DNA of 64,000 bases, taken from the NCBI GenBank assembly GCA_947459295.1, contig CANHCY010000009.1, positions 1 through 64,000 on the forward strand, in the 5' to 3' direction. The stretch is from Chitinophagaceae bacterium. Its GTDB lineage: Bacteria; Bacteroidota; Bacteroidia; Chitinophagales; Chitinophagaceae. A program made the translations under genes and the position numbers. Shown here piece by piece: positions 38,901 through 48,134 of the stretch (its first letter is position 1; each line of letters opens with the position of its first letter). The notes beneath the pieces are model-generated. The model saw only the letters and a program-made list of their open reading frames with translations. It had not been told where the DNA came from and searched no databases.

Positions 38901-39123
38901 CTTAACATTTGGTTATAACTTTCCAAAGAATATGTTGGACAAAATCAAAATTTCAAATGCGCGTTTTTATGTTTCAGGAAACAACTTGCTGATTTTAACA
39001 GCGTATCCAGGACCAGATCCTGAGGTTTCTTCAAACGGGAACGGTACTACCAATTTTGGTATTGACAGAAACACCGTAGCTAACCAACGTACTATTACTG
39101 TTGGTATCAACGTTGGATTCTAA
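35989..39123 (+). CDS. SusC/RagA family TonB-linked outer membrane protein
   Basis: VTGKVTDDKGTPLSGVTISAVG; LNEVVVVGYGTQKKRDITGSIASVKGEAL; LRIRGANSISLSSYPLIVVDGVPVF; VAKDAAATAIYGSRAANGVLFITTKKGK. Confidence 0.95.
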   Translation: MKKLTVFLTFALLLIAEAYAQSPRTVTGKVTDDKGTPLSGVTISAVGMNKNALSENNGSFSIQVSEKVKTLKLTYVGFDSKDVSITGVSTVTVSLSPEDKALNEVVVVGYGTQKKRDITGSIASVKGEALANKPTQSFEQALGGRAAGVQVVIPSGVLNAPPVLRIRGANSISLSSYPLIVVDGVPVFTGDGSSTNAAGNVLSSINPNDIESVDVAKDAAATAIYGSRAANGVLFITTKKGKPGRSKVTLDSWIGFSNPQRLQQVLDAQQYTDYKNEALRNAGTFNPATNAFATTVGPDGKIINTNWADIVYRQGLQHSNTISLSGANESTNYYFSAGYTEQEGIINRNDFKRLTLLMNVDHKAGKFFSMGGKIQYTSDQNTAATSSGSLGDAFASAGLGRVALITAPNVGPFLADGSYNQSGGLIGVMGNKLGQVGFFNPQIAMDLNRSNSYGEHLISNLYAQFKPVNWLAVRTQYGLDYLMVDNDIFSHPLSGEGFSTTGSVSAIFNKNKRWVWTTTAQFDKVFAQDHTVSLLAGIEHQKSDQNSYGLNRVTVADPAFTNIQGGWVTPNTSGLGIGENYLYSEFARAQYNYKRKYFLTANVRRDGASQLGVNSKYGIFWGVSASWDVLSEKFIQNIKLDKVFSSLRLRSSYGKVGNIGGLGNFASLSTFGSGLYGSGGTVAYSQAGNPNLTWETSKKTDVGLNFGLFNDRLTAEIGYYNSNNDGLLLFVPQPPSAGLPSNIPTNIGSMYNRGFEFDIKYNVVQNKDFSWSTSFNLSTNDNRVLSLAPGITNIIGSTGGLENPSITMPGNPIGMLFVTRTAGVDPASGRRIFVNGQGRQVLFQHVAPAGQSRFMYADGTVAPTVSSADAIVYKNTHAKIFGGFENNLRFKNFELNALFTYQMGNWLYYGTQAGLRDQRFWNNEVGVLNRWQKAGDVTEFPRPVFGDNVSNGSSFPLDINVFKGDFIKLRTLTFGYNFPKNMLDKIKISNARFYVSGNNLLILTAYPGPDPEVSSNGNGTTNFGIDRNTVANQRTITVGINVGF

Positions 39124-39147
39124 TTGTTAAACTATTAATTAAGAAAA

Positions 39148-40608
39148 ATGAAAAAGAATCTATTATACATTTTGATGGCGGCAGGTCTAGTTCAAATGAC
39201 CTCTTGCGCCAAAGAAAATTTTGTAAATCCGGTTCCTACTAACGTAATTTCTGATCTTACTGCATTTGATAGCAGAGACAGAGTTGAAGGTCAGGTAAGA
39301 GCTATTTATGCCTCTATTAAAAATGCAGGTATGTACGGTGGTCGTTACCAAATATTTAACGACATCCGTGGTGAAGACTTCATGAATGAAAGAACCAACG
39401 TTGTTACGGGTTTTGATGTTTGGAACTATACCCCATCAAACAGTTCTACCAACTCGGTTCAAAACCATTGGTCAAGAGCCTACTATGTAATTAACTTAAC
39501 AAACGTTTTTTTAGAAGGCATGGCCGCTAAAGGAACAGCAGTAGTTGGTACACCACTTTCAAATAATTTTCAAGCAGAAGCACGTTTGCTTAGAGCTTTA
39601 AGTTATTACTCTTTGCTACAACTATATGCGCGTCCTTTCTGGGATGGCAATGGATCTAAGCCTGGTGTGCCGATGCGTTTAAAAGGTAATACTGGTTCTG
39701 ATGATTATGCGAAAGCAAGAGCAACTGTTGCAGAAGTGTATACGCAAATTATAGCAGATTTAGATTTTGCGGAAACAAACTTGCCAGCAAGTTATAGCAG
39801 TGCTTTTAACAACACCATTCGCGCGCACAGAAATACAGCTATTGCGCTTAAAACAAGGGTTTATTTAAGCATGGGCCGTTTTGCAAATGTGATTACTGAG
39901 GCAAATAAAATTGTAAGTGCAACAGCGCCATATACAGCAGCATCTGGTGTAGCACATGCCTTACAATCAGATATTACCAATGTATTTAAAACACCTTATA
40001 CAACTACCGAATCTATTTTGTCAATGCCATTTGCTTCGAATGAAACGCCAGGTACACAAAATCAATTGGGTTTTTATTATGGTCCTGCAGCGTTTAATGG
40101 TGGTAATGGAGAGTACTCTTTGTTACCAACTGGTATCATTGCAAATACAGGATGGAAAACAACTGATAGAAGAAGAACAATGATTGGTGTTTTTGGAGGC
40201 AAAAGCTATTTAACAAAATATAGCGTAGCTTCTATTTTTACCGACTTTGCACCTGTTATCAGATATGCTGAAGTGCTACTCAGTTTAGCAGAAGCGAGAG
40301 TGCGTTCTACAAATACCGTAGATGCACAAGCCATTGCTTTATTGAATGCAGTACGTGGTCGTTCAGATGCATCCACTGTGTTTACAGCTGCAGACTTTGC
40401 TAACTCAGCAGCGCTAGCTGATGCAATTGTAACAGAAAGACGCATTGAATTATTAGGTGAAGGTATCAGAGGTACTGATATTACCCGTTTAGGTCTTCCT
40501 TTACCGGCTAAACCTGGTGTAGGTGAAATTAAAGCAGATGCACAACAATACATCTGGCCTATATCTTCTACCGAGTTATTATTAAACCCACTATGTAAAG
40601 ACAATTAG
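39148..40608 (+). CDS. RagB/SusD family nutrient uptake outer membrane lipoprotein
   Basis: Lipoprotein signal MTSCAKENF; FQAEARLLRALSYYSLLQLYARPF; IRYAEVLLSLAEARV; TERRIELLGEGIRGTDITRLG; QYIWPISSTELLLNP. Confidence 0.95.
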   Translation: MKKNLLYILMAAGLVQMTSCAKENFVNPVPTNVISDLTAFDSRDRVEGQVRAIYASIKNAGMYGGRYQIFNDIRGEDFMNERTNVVTGFDVWNYTPSNSSTNSVQNHWSRAYYVINLTNVFLEGMAAKGTAVVGTPLSNNFQAEARLLRALSYYSLLQLYARPFWDGNGSKPGVPMRLKGNTGSDDYAKARATVAEVYTQIIADLDFAETNLPASYSSAFNNTIRAHRNTAIALKTRVYLSMGRFANVITEANKIVSATAPYTAASGVAHALQSDITNVFKTPYTTTESILSMPFASNETPGTQNQLGFYYGPAAFNGGNGEYSLLPTGIIANTGWKTTDRRRTMIGVFGGKSYLTKYSVASIFTDFAPVIRYAEVLLSLAEARVRSTNTVDAQAIALLNAVRGRSDASTVFTAADFANSAALADAIVTERRIELLGEGIRGTDITRLGLPLPAKPGVGEIKADAQQYIWPISSTELLLNPLCKDN

Positions 40609-40626
40609 AATTTTCTCTTGCATATT

Positions 40627-40662
40627 AAAAGGGTTCAGTTATTTTATAACTGGACCCTTTTT
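40627..40662 (+). terminator. Rho-independent terminator downstream of susD
   Basis: AAAAGGGTTCAGTT-ATTTTATA-AACTGGACCCTTTTTT stem-loop with T-run. Confidence 0.85.
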
Positions 40663-40755
40663 TATTTCCCTGAATAGCCCAGAAGGGGGCATATAAGCAT
40701 AACAAACCAACATATTTATTAAATATGGTTATATTGCAAGTGCCAATTAATATCT

Positions 40756-42177
40756 ATGAAAAAAGCAATCATCTTTTGTCTGTTCTTGCTCCTATCTTTT
40801 ACGAATAGTTTTGGGCAGGGCGCAAAAATCGATTTTTCTCAAAAGCCACCTAATCTCGATTCATTACTGCCAAAAATAGCAGCGGAAAAAAATGATAGCG
40901 CCAGATATTATTTAGCCATGTCGGCTTTAACGATTTCCGAAACCAATCCGGTAGAGGATATGCATAACTCTGAAATTATTTTATTGCATGGCCAAAAAAA
41001 CAATGATTTAGTTTGCCAGTTGTTAGGTTATGCTTGTTTGTGTTACGATTATATTGCTTTTGGAAATAAAGTAAAAAGTTTAGAGTTTGGAATTAAAGCA
41101 AATCAAGTTGCCGAAAAATCCAACGATGACAGATTAAAAACTTTTGGCAAAGCCATGCTAGCACTCACTTATTTAACAATGGGTGATTTTGAAAAGTCTA
41201 TTTCATATAATAAAGCAGCTATTGAAGCCGGTTCTAAATATGAACCTGATATTATTTCTATTTGCGCGGTAAATGATATGGGTACTATTTATTTAGCTAT
41301 GGGCAAAATTGATTCGGCACTTATTTACACACAAAAAGCGTATGAACTTGCTATCAAATCAGGCATTAAATATTGGTTAACTTCTACTTATTTACAATTT
41401 GGCAGTATACATGCTGCCATGAAAAATGCTGGGTTGGCATTAAATTATTGGAACTTAGCATTAGAGGAAGCAAATAGAATTGGCTCTCCAAAATTTGCAA
41501 GCACTGCGTATAATGCCATTGCGCAATACTACTATGCTTCCAATCAAACAGATTCGGCTAAACTCTATGCCACCAGGGCCATTTCAAGCGTAAAAAACAC
41601 GGCTTTTTATACCTTAAATATAGACCCAGCAAAGCTTTTACTAAACATTTATCATGACACAAATATTGATAGTGCTTTTAAATATTCTGAAATATATCGA
41701 ATTGCAAATGACAGCGTTTCTAATATCAGAGCTTTGCAACAAGCACAGTTAATGGCTGTCGAAGAAGAAGCCCGTCTTGCTGAATTAAAATTCGAAACAG
41801 AACAATCAAATGAAGCGCGCAAACAAAATTTAGAATATACTTTTTTAGGACTTGGTATTATTAGTTTTTTGATGCTATTTATTTTATTTAGTAGAAAACA
41901 TATTACCAATACAAAAGTGATTCAGTTTTTAAGTGTTGTTTCTTTATTAATGGTATTTGAATTCATTAATTTATTAATTCATCCAGTTTTAGAAAAAGTA
42001 ACGCATCATTCACCTTTTTTAATGTTATTAAGCCTTGTGGCATTGGCAGCACTATTAATTCCTATTCATCATAAACTGGAACATTGGGCTGTTAATAAAT
42101 TAATTGAAAAAAATAAACAGGCCAGATTAGAAGCTGCTAAAAAAACAATTGAACAATTAGAAAAAACGGCGCATTAA
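40756..42177 (+). CDS. TPR-repeat membrane protein with C-terminal TM helices and coiled-coil; no recognisable output domain
   Basis: Signal peptide, TPR-like repeats (GDFEKSISYNKAAIEAGSKYEP; GKIDSALIYTQKAYELAIKSG), three hydrophobic segments, terminal KNKQARLEAAKKTIEQLEKTAH. Confidence 0.65.
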   Translation: MKKAIIFCLFLLLSFTNSFGQGAKIDFSQKPPNLDSLLPKIAAEKNDSARYYLAMSALTISETNPVEDMHNSEIILLHGQKNNDLVCQLLGYACLCYDYIAFGNKVKSLEFGIKANQVAEKSNDDRLKTFGKAMLALTYLTMGDFEKSISYNKAAIEAGSKYEPDIISICAVNDMGTIYLAMGKIDSALIYTQKAYELAIKSGIKYWLTSTYLQFGSIHAAMKNAGLALNYWNLALEEANRIGSPKFASTAYNAIAQYYYASNQTDSAKLYATRAISSVKNTAFYTLNIDPAKLLLNIYHDTNIDSAFKYSEIYRIANDSVSNIRALQQAQLMAVEEEARLAELKFETEQSNEARKQNLEYTFLGLGIISFLMLFILFSRKHITNTKVIQFLSVVSLLMVFEFINLLIHPVLEKVTHHSPFLMLLSLVALAALLIPIHHKLEHWAVNKLIEKNKQARLEAAKKTIEQLEKTAH

Positions 42178-42178
42178 T

Positions 42179-42709
42179 ATGTCTAGATTTTATAAGTTTT
42201 TGCTGTTCATGCTATCATTGTACCTATGCATCACTGCCAGTGCACAAAAAACAACGGTATGGATTGTTAGACACGCAGAAAAAGACACTGCATTTGTAAA
42301 CCGTCAGGATCCAGATTTAACAGCTACGGGGCAGCAAAGAGCGCTTGATTTGGCTGCTTATTTACAAAACGAAGCGATTGTAAAAGTTTATTCTACCGAT
42401 ACCAAAAGAACCATACTAACCGCAAAGCATGTTAAGGCGCCATTAGAGATTTATAATCCTAAAAATTTACTGGGATTACTTGATCTCATCCTGCAAAATG
42501 CAAATGGTAAATCGGTTTTAATTGTAGGTCATTCCAATACCGTATTAGAAACGATTGAAGCGCTTGGCGGCAAAAGGCCCGTAACGCTACTAACAGATGA
42601 TGACTACGATTATATATTTAAAATAGAATTGGAAGCTAGTAAACCTGCTGTGGTGAGCTTCTTTCACTTTGGACAGTACCATAGAGGTGGAACAGCTACT
42701 ATGAAATAG
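42179..42709 (+). CDS. Histidine phosphatase (phosphoglycerate-mutase-like) family protein, exported
   Basis: Signal peptide; WIVRHAEKD (RHxE), DPDLTATGQQRALDLA, TDTKRTILTAKHV, IVGHSNTVLETIEALGG. Confidence 0.85.
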   Translation: MSRFYKFLLFMLSLYLCITASAQKTTVWIVRHAEKDTAFVNRQDPDLTATGQQRALDLAAYLQNEAIVKVYSTDTKRTILTAKHVKAPLEIYNPKNLLGLLDLILQNANGKSVLIVGHSNTVLETIEALGGKRPVTLLTDDDYDYIFKIELEASKPAVVSFFHFGQYHRGGTATMK

Positions 42710-42796
42710 CATTAACCTATTTCTTTTTAAAAAGGTCCAACAAAAGTATAGTTTTTAAAGTAGTTCGGTTAATTTACAAACTCTAAACTACTTTAT

Positions 42797-45505
42797 ATGT
42801 TTCAAAAAGCGGTTCTATTTGTAACCCTATTTGTTGTTACAATTGTTGGTCAAGCACAGGAAATTCCTTCACCTAAATCTCATTTTGGATTTAATATTGG
42901 CGATAACTATCAGTTAGCCAACTATACCCAAACAGAGTCTTATTTACAAAAGTTAGCAGCCGTTTCTAAAAAAATTAAGCTCCAAAGTATTGGCACTACC
43001 GAAGAAGGTCGTACACAGTACATGGTGATTGTTTCTGATCCTGCAAACTTGTCAAAACTTGCTAAGTATAAATCGATTTCGCAACAAATGGCAAGAGCTG
43101 AGGGATTAACGGATGAGGCTGCAAAACAACTTGCCAACGAGGGTAAAGCAGTTGTATGGATTGATGGCGGCCTGCACGCCAATGAAGTGCTTGGCATTCA
43201 CCAGTGGATTGAAAGCTTGTACCAACTTTTATCTCGTAATGATGAGGAAACAAAAAGAATTTTAAAATCTACTATCATATTATTTGTACATGCCAATCCG
43301 GATGGTCAAGAACTTCAATCTAATTGGTACATGCGTAATGCGGATACTTTAAAACGTAACACGGCTAATTTACCTAGACTCTATCAAAAATATATTGGTC
43401 ATGATAACAATCGTGATTTTTATATGACCAATATGAGTGAGTCGCGCAACATGAGTTTGCAACAGTATGTAGAGTGGATGCCACAAATTTTATACAATCA
43501 CCACCAAACAGGTCCGGCTGGAACCGTTGTGGCTGGCCCTCCTTACCGTGATCCATTCAATTATGTGTATGATCCTTTACTGATTACAGGTATTGATCAA
43601 CTAGGCGCTGTGATGAGTACAAGACTGAATGCCGAAAATAAACCTGGCTATACTATGAAAAGTGGTTCGGTATATTCTACTTGGTGGAATGGTGGATTAA
43701 GAACAACAGCTTATTACCATAATATTGTTGGTCTCCTAACAGAAATGATTGGCAATCCTACACCGATGAAAATACCATTCGTGCCTTCAAGACTCATACC
43801 TAATAGTGGCACGCCATTTCCAATTGCACCACAAAAATGGTATTTCAGAAATTCAATAGATTATTCTGTTTCATTAAACTACGCGGTATTAAATTATGCA
43901 TCTCGTCATAAAGATGAATTACTCATGAATATTTATACCATGGGTAAAAATTCAATTAATGCAGGAAGCAAAGATTATTGGACACTATCTCCAAGTAAAG
44001 TTGAAATGGTAAACGATTTAATGAAAGCAGATCAAAAAGAGCAGCGTGCCGATACGATTGCACTTCAATACTATGATAGAGTCTATAAAAATCCAAAGCT
44101 CCGTGATGCGCGTGGTTATATCATACCAATAACGCAAACAACTACTGCTACCAATTTTGTAAATATTTTAATCAAAAGTGGTATTCGTGTAGAAAGGGCG
44201 ACCAAAGGCTTTGAAGTAAATGGTAAAAGTTATGAAGCGGGTTCTTATGTTGTAAAAACCAATCAAGCGTTTAGACCACACGTGATTGATATGTTTGAGC
44301 CGCAGGATCATCCCAACGATTTTCAATATCCTGGTGGTCCACCGGTAAGACCTTACGATGCAGCGGGTTGGACACCGGCTTACACTATGGGCCTAGAGTT
44401 TGACCGTATACTAGAAGCGTTTGATGGTCCATTTGAAACCATCCCATATGGTCAGGAGCAAAAGCATGCCGGTTCATTTACAAAACAAGCAGGAGTAGCT
44501 GGCTACACATTTGCTACTAACGAAAACGCAAGTTTTGTGCTTGTAAATGATTTATTAAAAGCAGGCATTGAAGTAGAAAAAACAAGCGAACATTTTTATG
44601 TGGCTACTTCAGATAAAGCAGTTACTATTTTAGAAAATGCAGCTGCAAACAATGGTGTAAAAATAATGGGTGTTGCGCAAAAGCTTACTTCAAATAGTAT
44701 TGCTGTTAAGCCAAGTAGAATAGCATTATGGGATGTATATGGTGGCTCTATGCCATCAGGCTGGACAAGATGGATTTTTGAGCAATATCATTTTCCATTT
44801 ACACTTGTGTATGCAAAAGAACTTAATGCCGGTAATTTAAAAAGCAAGTATGACGTTATCTTATTTGTTGGTGGCGCGGTTCCTGCGTACCGTTCAGAAT
44901 TATCAGCAAATAGCGGCATGAGTGAATTTGAAGGTAGGGAGCCAAATGAAAAAGATATCCCTGAAATGTACCATGCACAACTTGGCAGAATTACTGCAGC
45001 AAAATCTATTCCAGCTTTAAAACAGTTTGCAGAAGAAGGTGGCACAATTATTACTGTTGGAAGCAGCGCTAATTTAGCCTACCATTTTAAATTACCTGTA
45101 CGCAATGCACTTGTGGAAATGGTGAATGGAAAAGAACGTCCACTCCCTGGCGAAAAGTTTTATATTCCGGGATCTGTTATGCAGGTAGCCGTTAACAATA
45201 CACTTACTGCCAATTGGGGCATGAAGCCAACAGCAGATGTTTATTTTAGTGCAAGCCCTGTATTTAATTTACTCCCTAATGCTACATCTAGTGGTGAAAT
45301 AACACCACTAGCATGGTATGCATCGGAAAAAACGCTTCGCAGTGGTTGGGCTTATGGACAATCTTATCTAAATCAAACAGTTGCTGCGTTTTCTGCCAAT
45401 GTGGGTAAAGGTAAACTGGTAGTATATGGCCCGGAAATAACATTTAGAGGACAAACACACAGCACCTACAAAATGTTATTTAACCACTTGTATTTGGATA
45501 AATAA
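42797..45505 (+). CDS. M14 family zinc carboxypeptidase, secreted
   Basis: GTTEEGRTQYMVIVSDPANL; VWIDGGLHANEVLGIHQWIESLYQL; FVHANPDGQELQSNWYMRNAD; HHQTGPAGTVVAGPPYRDPFNY. Confidence 0.88.
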   Translation: MFQKAVLFVTLFVVTIVGQAQEIPSPKSHFGFNIGDNYQLANYTQTESYLQKLAAVSKKIKLQSIGTTEEGRTQYMVIVSDPANLSKLAKYKSISQQMARAEGLTDEAAKQLANEGKAVVWIDGGLHANEVLGIHQWIESLYQLLSRNDEETKRILKSTIILFVHANPDGQELQSNWYMRNADTLKRNTANLPRLYQKYIGHDNNRDFYMTNMSESRNMSLQQYVEWMPQILYNHHQTGPAGTVVAGPPYRDPFNYVYDPLLITGIDQLGAVMSTRLNAENKPGYTMKSGSVYSTWWNGGLRTTAYYHNIVGLLTEMIGNPTPMKIPFVPSRLIPNSGTPFPIAPQKWYFRNSIDYSVSLNYAVLNYASRHKDELLMNIYTMGKNSINAGSKDYWTLSPSKVEMVNDLMKADQKEQRADTIALQYYDRVYKNPKLRDARGYIIPITQTTTATNFVNILIKSGIRVERATKGFEVNGKSYEAGSYVVKTNQAFRPHVIDMFEPQDHPNDFQYPGGPPVRPYDAAGWTPAYTMGLEFDRILEAFDGPFETIPYGQEQKHAGSFTKQAGVAGYTFATNENASFVLVNDLLKAGIEVEKTSEHFYVATSDKAVTILENAAANNGVKIMGVAQKLTSNSIAVKPSRIALWDVYGGSMPSGWTRWIFEQYHFPFTLVYAKELNAGNLKSKYDVILFVGGAVPAYRSELSANSGMSEFEGREPNEKDIPEMYHAQLGRITAAKSIPALKQFAEEGGTIITVGSSANLAYHFKLPVRNALVEMVNGKERPLPGEKFYIPGSVMQVAVNNTLTANWGMKPTADVYFSASPVFNLLPNATSSGEITPLAWYASEKTLRSGWAYGQSYLNQTVAAFSANVGKGKLVVYGPEITFRGQTHSTYKMLFNHLYLDK

Positions 45506-45520
45506 ATTATACTAATAAAT

Positions 45521-45555
45521 AAAAAACCCTAGCAATTTATATGCTAGGGTTTTTT
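45521..45555. terminator. Bidirectional Rho-independent terminator between convergent genes
   Basis: AAAAAACCCTAGCA..TGCTAGGGTTTTTT, perfect 14-bp stem. Confidence 0.93.
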
Positions 45556-45581
45556 ATGATGTTTGAAAACTATTTAATTAA

Positions 45582-46094
45582 TTATTTAGGTAACACAACT
45601 GCATCAATTACATGGATTACACCATTTGTTGCAGTTAAGTCGGCAGCTACAACAGTTGCTGAATTGCCTTTTTCATCGGTTAGCGTTACTTTACCTTGTT
45701 TGATTGAAGCCACTAGCTTATTTCCACTAACTGTTGTAAGTGATAATGAGCCACCATTTGCTTGAATCGCTTTAACTACAGCTGCAGCATCAAATGTACC
45801 TGCAATTACGTGGTAAGTTAAAATTTTAGCTAAGGTTGCTTTGTTTTCTGGCTTTAATAATGTTTCTAAAGTTCCAGCAGGAAGCTTTGCAAATGCTGCG
45901 TTTGTTGGAGCAAATACAGTAAAAGGACCAGCACTTTGTAAGGTAGTTACTAGGTCAGCAGCAGTTACACCAGCTACTAATGTAGTGTGCTCTTTTGAAC
46001 CAACTGCAATGTCAACGATTGTTTTTTGTGCTTGTGCAGCAAATGAAGTTGTTAATACAGTTGCTATAACTGCAACGAATAATTTGATTTTCAT
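45582..46094 (-). CDS. Fasciclin (FAS1) domain secreted protein
   Basis: LVAGVTAADLVTTLQSAGPFTVFAPTNAAFAKLPAGTLETLLKPENKATLAKILTYHVIAGTFDAAAV..LTATNGVIHVIDAVVLP. Confidence 0.93.
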   Translation of the reverse strand: MKIKLFVAVIATVLTTSFAAQAQKTIVDIAVGSKEHTTLVAGVTAADLVTTLQSAGPFTVFAPTNAAFAKLPAGTLETLLKPENKATLAKILTYHVIAGTFDAAAVVKAIQANGGSLSLTTVSGNKLVASIKQGKVTLTDEKGNSATVVAADLTATNGVIHVIDAVVLPK

Positions 46095-46214
46095 GTTGTT
46101 ATGTTTATGCTACTAAACAAATGATTAGACAAATTGTTCGATGAATTAATTGTTAATTCTTATTCAGTCTAATTACGATTTAATAGTCTTATATTTAAAG
46201 AAAACAAGTTCTTT

Positions 46215-46394
46215 ATGTTTAAAAATTTTACAGCATCTGATTTTTTAATGCTCACCGCTGCATTTCTGTCTTTGATTTTTTCTGAATTATTATGGTTTAA
46301 AGGAGAAAAAGAAGCAGCGATATTTATAGGCTTATGGGTTCCATCAATTCTTGGATTCGCAATTTTGCTAAAACTTATAAAAAATCAAAAATGA
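46215..46394 (+). CDS. Small two-TM protein (59 aa), below the ORF-track cutoff
   Basis: Direct translation: MFKNFTASDFLMLTAAFLSLIFSELLWFKGEKEAAIFIGLWVPSILGFAILLKLIKNQK*. Stop overlaps the ATG of the next ORF (ATGA). Confidence 0.65.
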   Translation: MFKNFTASDFLMLTAAFLSLIFSELLWFKGEKEAAIFIGLWVPSILGFAILLKLIKNQK

Positions 46395-46486
46395 CTGATA
46401 TCATACCCTATTTTGCCGGTTTTATAACCATTTTGTTTGGTATTGGATTTATACTTGCTTTAAATAAATACAAAGGATACAAATAA
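46391..46486 (+). CDS. Micro-protein (31 aa), single predicted TM, overlapping the preceding stop
   Basis: Direct translation: MTDIIPYFAGFITILFGIGFILALNKYKGYK*; ATGA overlap with the upstream ORF and 6 nt before the next CDS. Confidence 0.55.
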   Translation: MTDIIPYFAGFITILFGIGFILALNKYKGYK

Positions 46487-46492
46487 TTTTAA

Positions 46493-47374
46493 ATGAGTAA
46501 ACTATTAGACATATCTAGTAATTACTTTGATTCTTATTTTAATCCTGAAAAAATAAGAAAAGTAGAGCTGATCATTTTAAGGTTAGCGATATTCTCTTTT
46601 TTATTACATCTCTTTATTATTTTTTTAGGTAACAATGTTCTTTATTTCAAAAACTTCCAGCATAGTTATCTAAAAGCAATTTATACGCCCTTTAGTTTTA
46701 TACTATTTTATGAAGTGTTTTTGCTTGTAATTATTATACCTAAATCAATTTCTGAATTTATTGGTAAGCAGTTTGAGGTAATCACTTTAATTACGCTTAG
46801 AAGCTTCTTTCATGATATTGCAGATTTAGATCTCATTCGTGCAATTGATATCAACAATCCTTTATTTATAAGTTTGTTATATGATTTAGCAGCCTCACTT
46901 GTAATGCTTGGTTTTACGATATTGTATTACCGTATTTATCAAAAAAATAGTGTAACAGAGCAATCTTCCGAGCTTACTAATTTTATTGGCATTAAAAAAT
47001 TAGTATCCTTAGGAATGATACTAGTGCTTCTCATATTAAGTGTTATAAGCCTTTACCATTGGGGCACCCAAATGATTGATGCGCTACGTATCAATAGCAA
47101 CTATCCCAATCCTAATTCGGTTTTTTATGTCGACTTCTTCTCAATTATGATATTTGTCGATGTTTTACTATTGATTGTTTCATTTACGTATCATTTTAGT
47201 TTTTTTACGATTTTTAGAAATGCTAGTTTTATCATCACAACAATTTTAATTCGAATTTCTTTAACAATTGACAAACCCATGAACTATATTGTGGTGCTAA
47301 TTGGGTTTCTTTTTTCAATCATTGCTTTTTACTTGTATAGTATTAGAAAGCTAGTTAATAATAAAACAGTTTAG
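46493..47374 (+). CDS. Multi-pass membrane protein of unknown function
   Basis: 293 aa with several hydrophobic segments (AIFSFLLHLFIIFLGN, FILFYEVFLLVIIIP, LVSLGMILVLLILSVISLYHW); no recognised domain. Confidence 0.7.
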   Translation: MSKLLDISSNYFDSYFNPEKIRKVELIILRLAIFSFLLHLFIIFLGNNVLYFKNFQHSYLKAIYTPFSFILFYEVFLLVIIIPKSISEFIGKQFEVITLITLRSFFHDIADLDLIRAIDINNPLFISLLYDLAASLVMLGFTILYYRIYQKNSVTEQSSELTNFIGIKKLVSLGMILVLLILSVISLYHWGTQMIDALRINSNYPNPNSVFYVDFFSIMIFVDVLLLIVSFTYHFSFFTIFRNASFIITTILIRISLTIDKPMNYIVVLIGFLFSIIAFYLYSIRKLVNNKTV

Positions 47375-47379
47375 TTTTT

Positions 47380-48114
47380 ATGGTTTTCATTCTTATTCTT
47401 TTAGTGAGTCATTGGTTTTTATCTTTATTTTTCCATACATTTTTCTTGCACCGTTTTGCATCTCATAAAATGTACGAGACCAGTAAAAACTGGGAAAGAG
47501 TATTTTATGTATGTACATGGTTTTTTCAAGGATCGTCCTATTTAGTACCCCGCGCTTATGGAGTCATGCACCGTATGCATCATGCATATAGTGATACAGA
47601 TAAAGACCCGCACTCACCTCATTTCTTTAAGGATATTTATGAAATGATGAAAAGTACCATAACTATTTATCGGTCTTTTTTATTAGGTCAAAATGTGCCT
47701 GATGCTGAGTTCACCAAAGACTACTTGCCTGTTTGGGAAAAATTAGACCGCTTTGGTCATCACATGCTTACAAGATTATCGTTCGTGGTATTGTATACTG
47801 CTTTGTATTGGTATTTTGCCCCCAATTATTGGTGGTTTTTATTATTACCTATTCATTTTTTAATGGGTCCGCTACAAGGCGCCATTGTTAATTGGTGTGG
47901 TCATAAATATGGTTATCGAAACTTTGATAGTGTTGACCAGAGCAAAAATACTGGACCCTGGGGCATTATATTAATGGGTGAATTATTCCAAAATAACCAT
48001 CACCATAAAAAAGACGATGCCAACTTTGCCAAAAGATGGTTTGAATTTGATATTACGTATCAGGTGATGCGCCTATTTAACTATTTAGGAGTCATACAAT
48101 TACGCCGATCGTAA
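47380..48114 (+). CDS. Fatty acid / acyl-CoA desaturase family protein
   Basis: Histidine motifs FFLHRFASH, HRMHHAYSDTDKDPHSP, NNHHHKK; multiple TM segments. Confidence 0.88.
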   Translation: MVFILILLVSHWFLSLFFHTFFLHRFASHKMYETSKNWERVFYVCTWFFQGSSYLVPRAYGVMHRMHHAYSDTDKDPHSPHFFKDIYEMMKSTITIYRSFLLGQNVPDAEFTKDYLPVWEKLDRFGHHMLTRLSFVVLYTALYWYFAPNYWWFLLLPIHFLMGPLQGAIVNWCGHKYGYRNFDSVDQSKNTGPWGIILMGELFQNNHHHKKDDANFAKRWFEFDITYQVMRLFNYLGVIQLRRS

Positions 48115-48134
48115 TTAGGTCTAAAGCTTATTAG

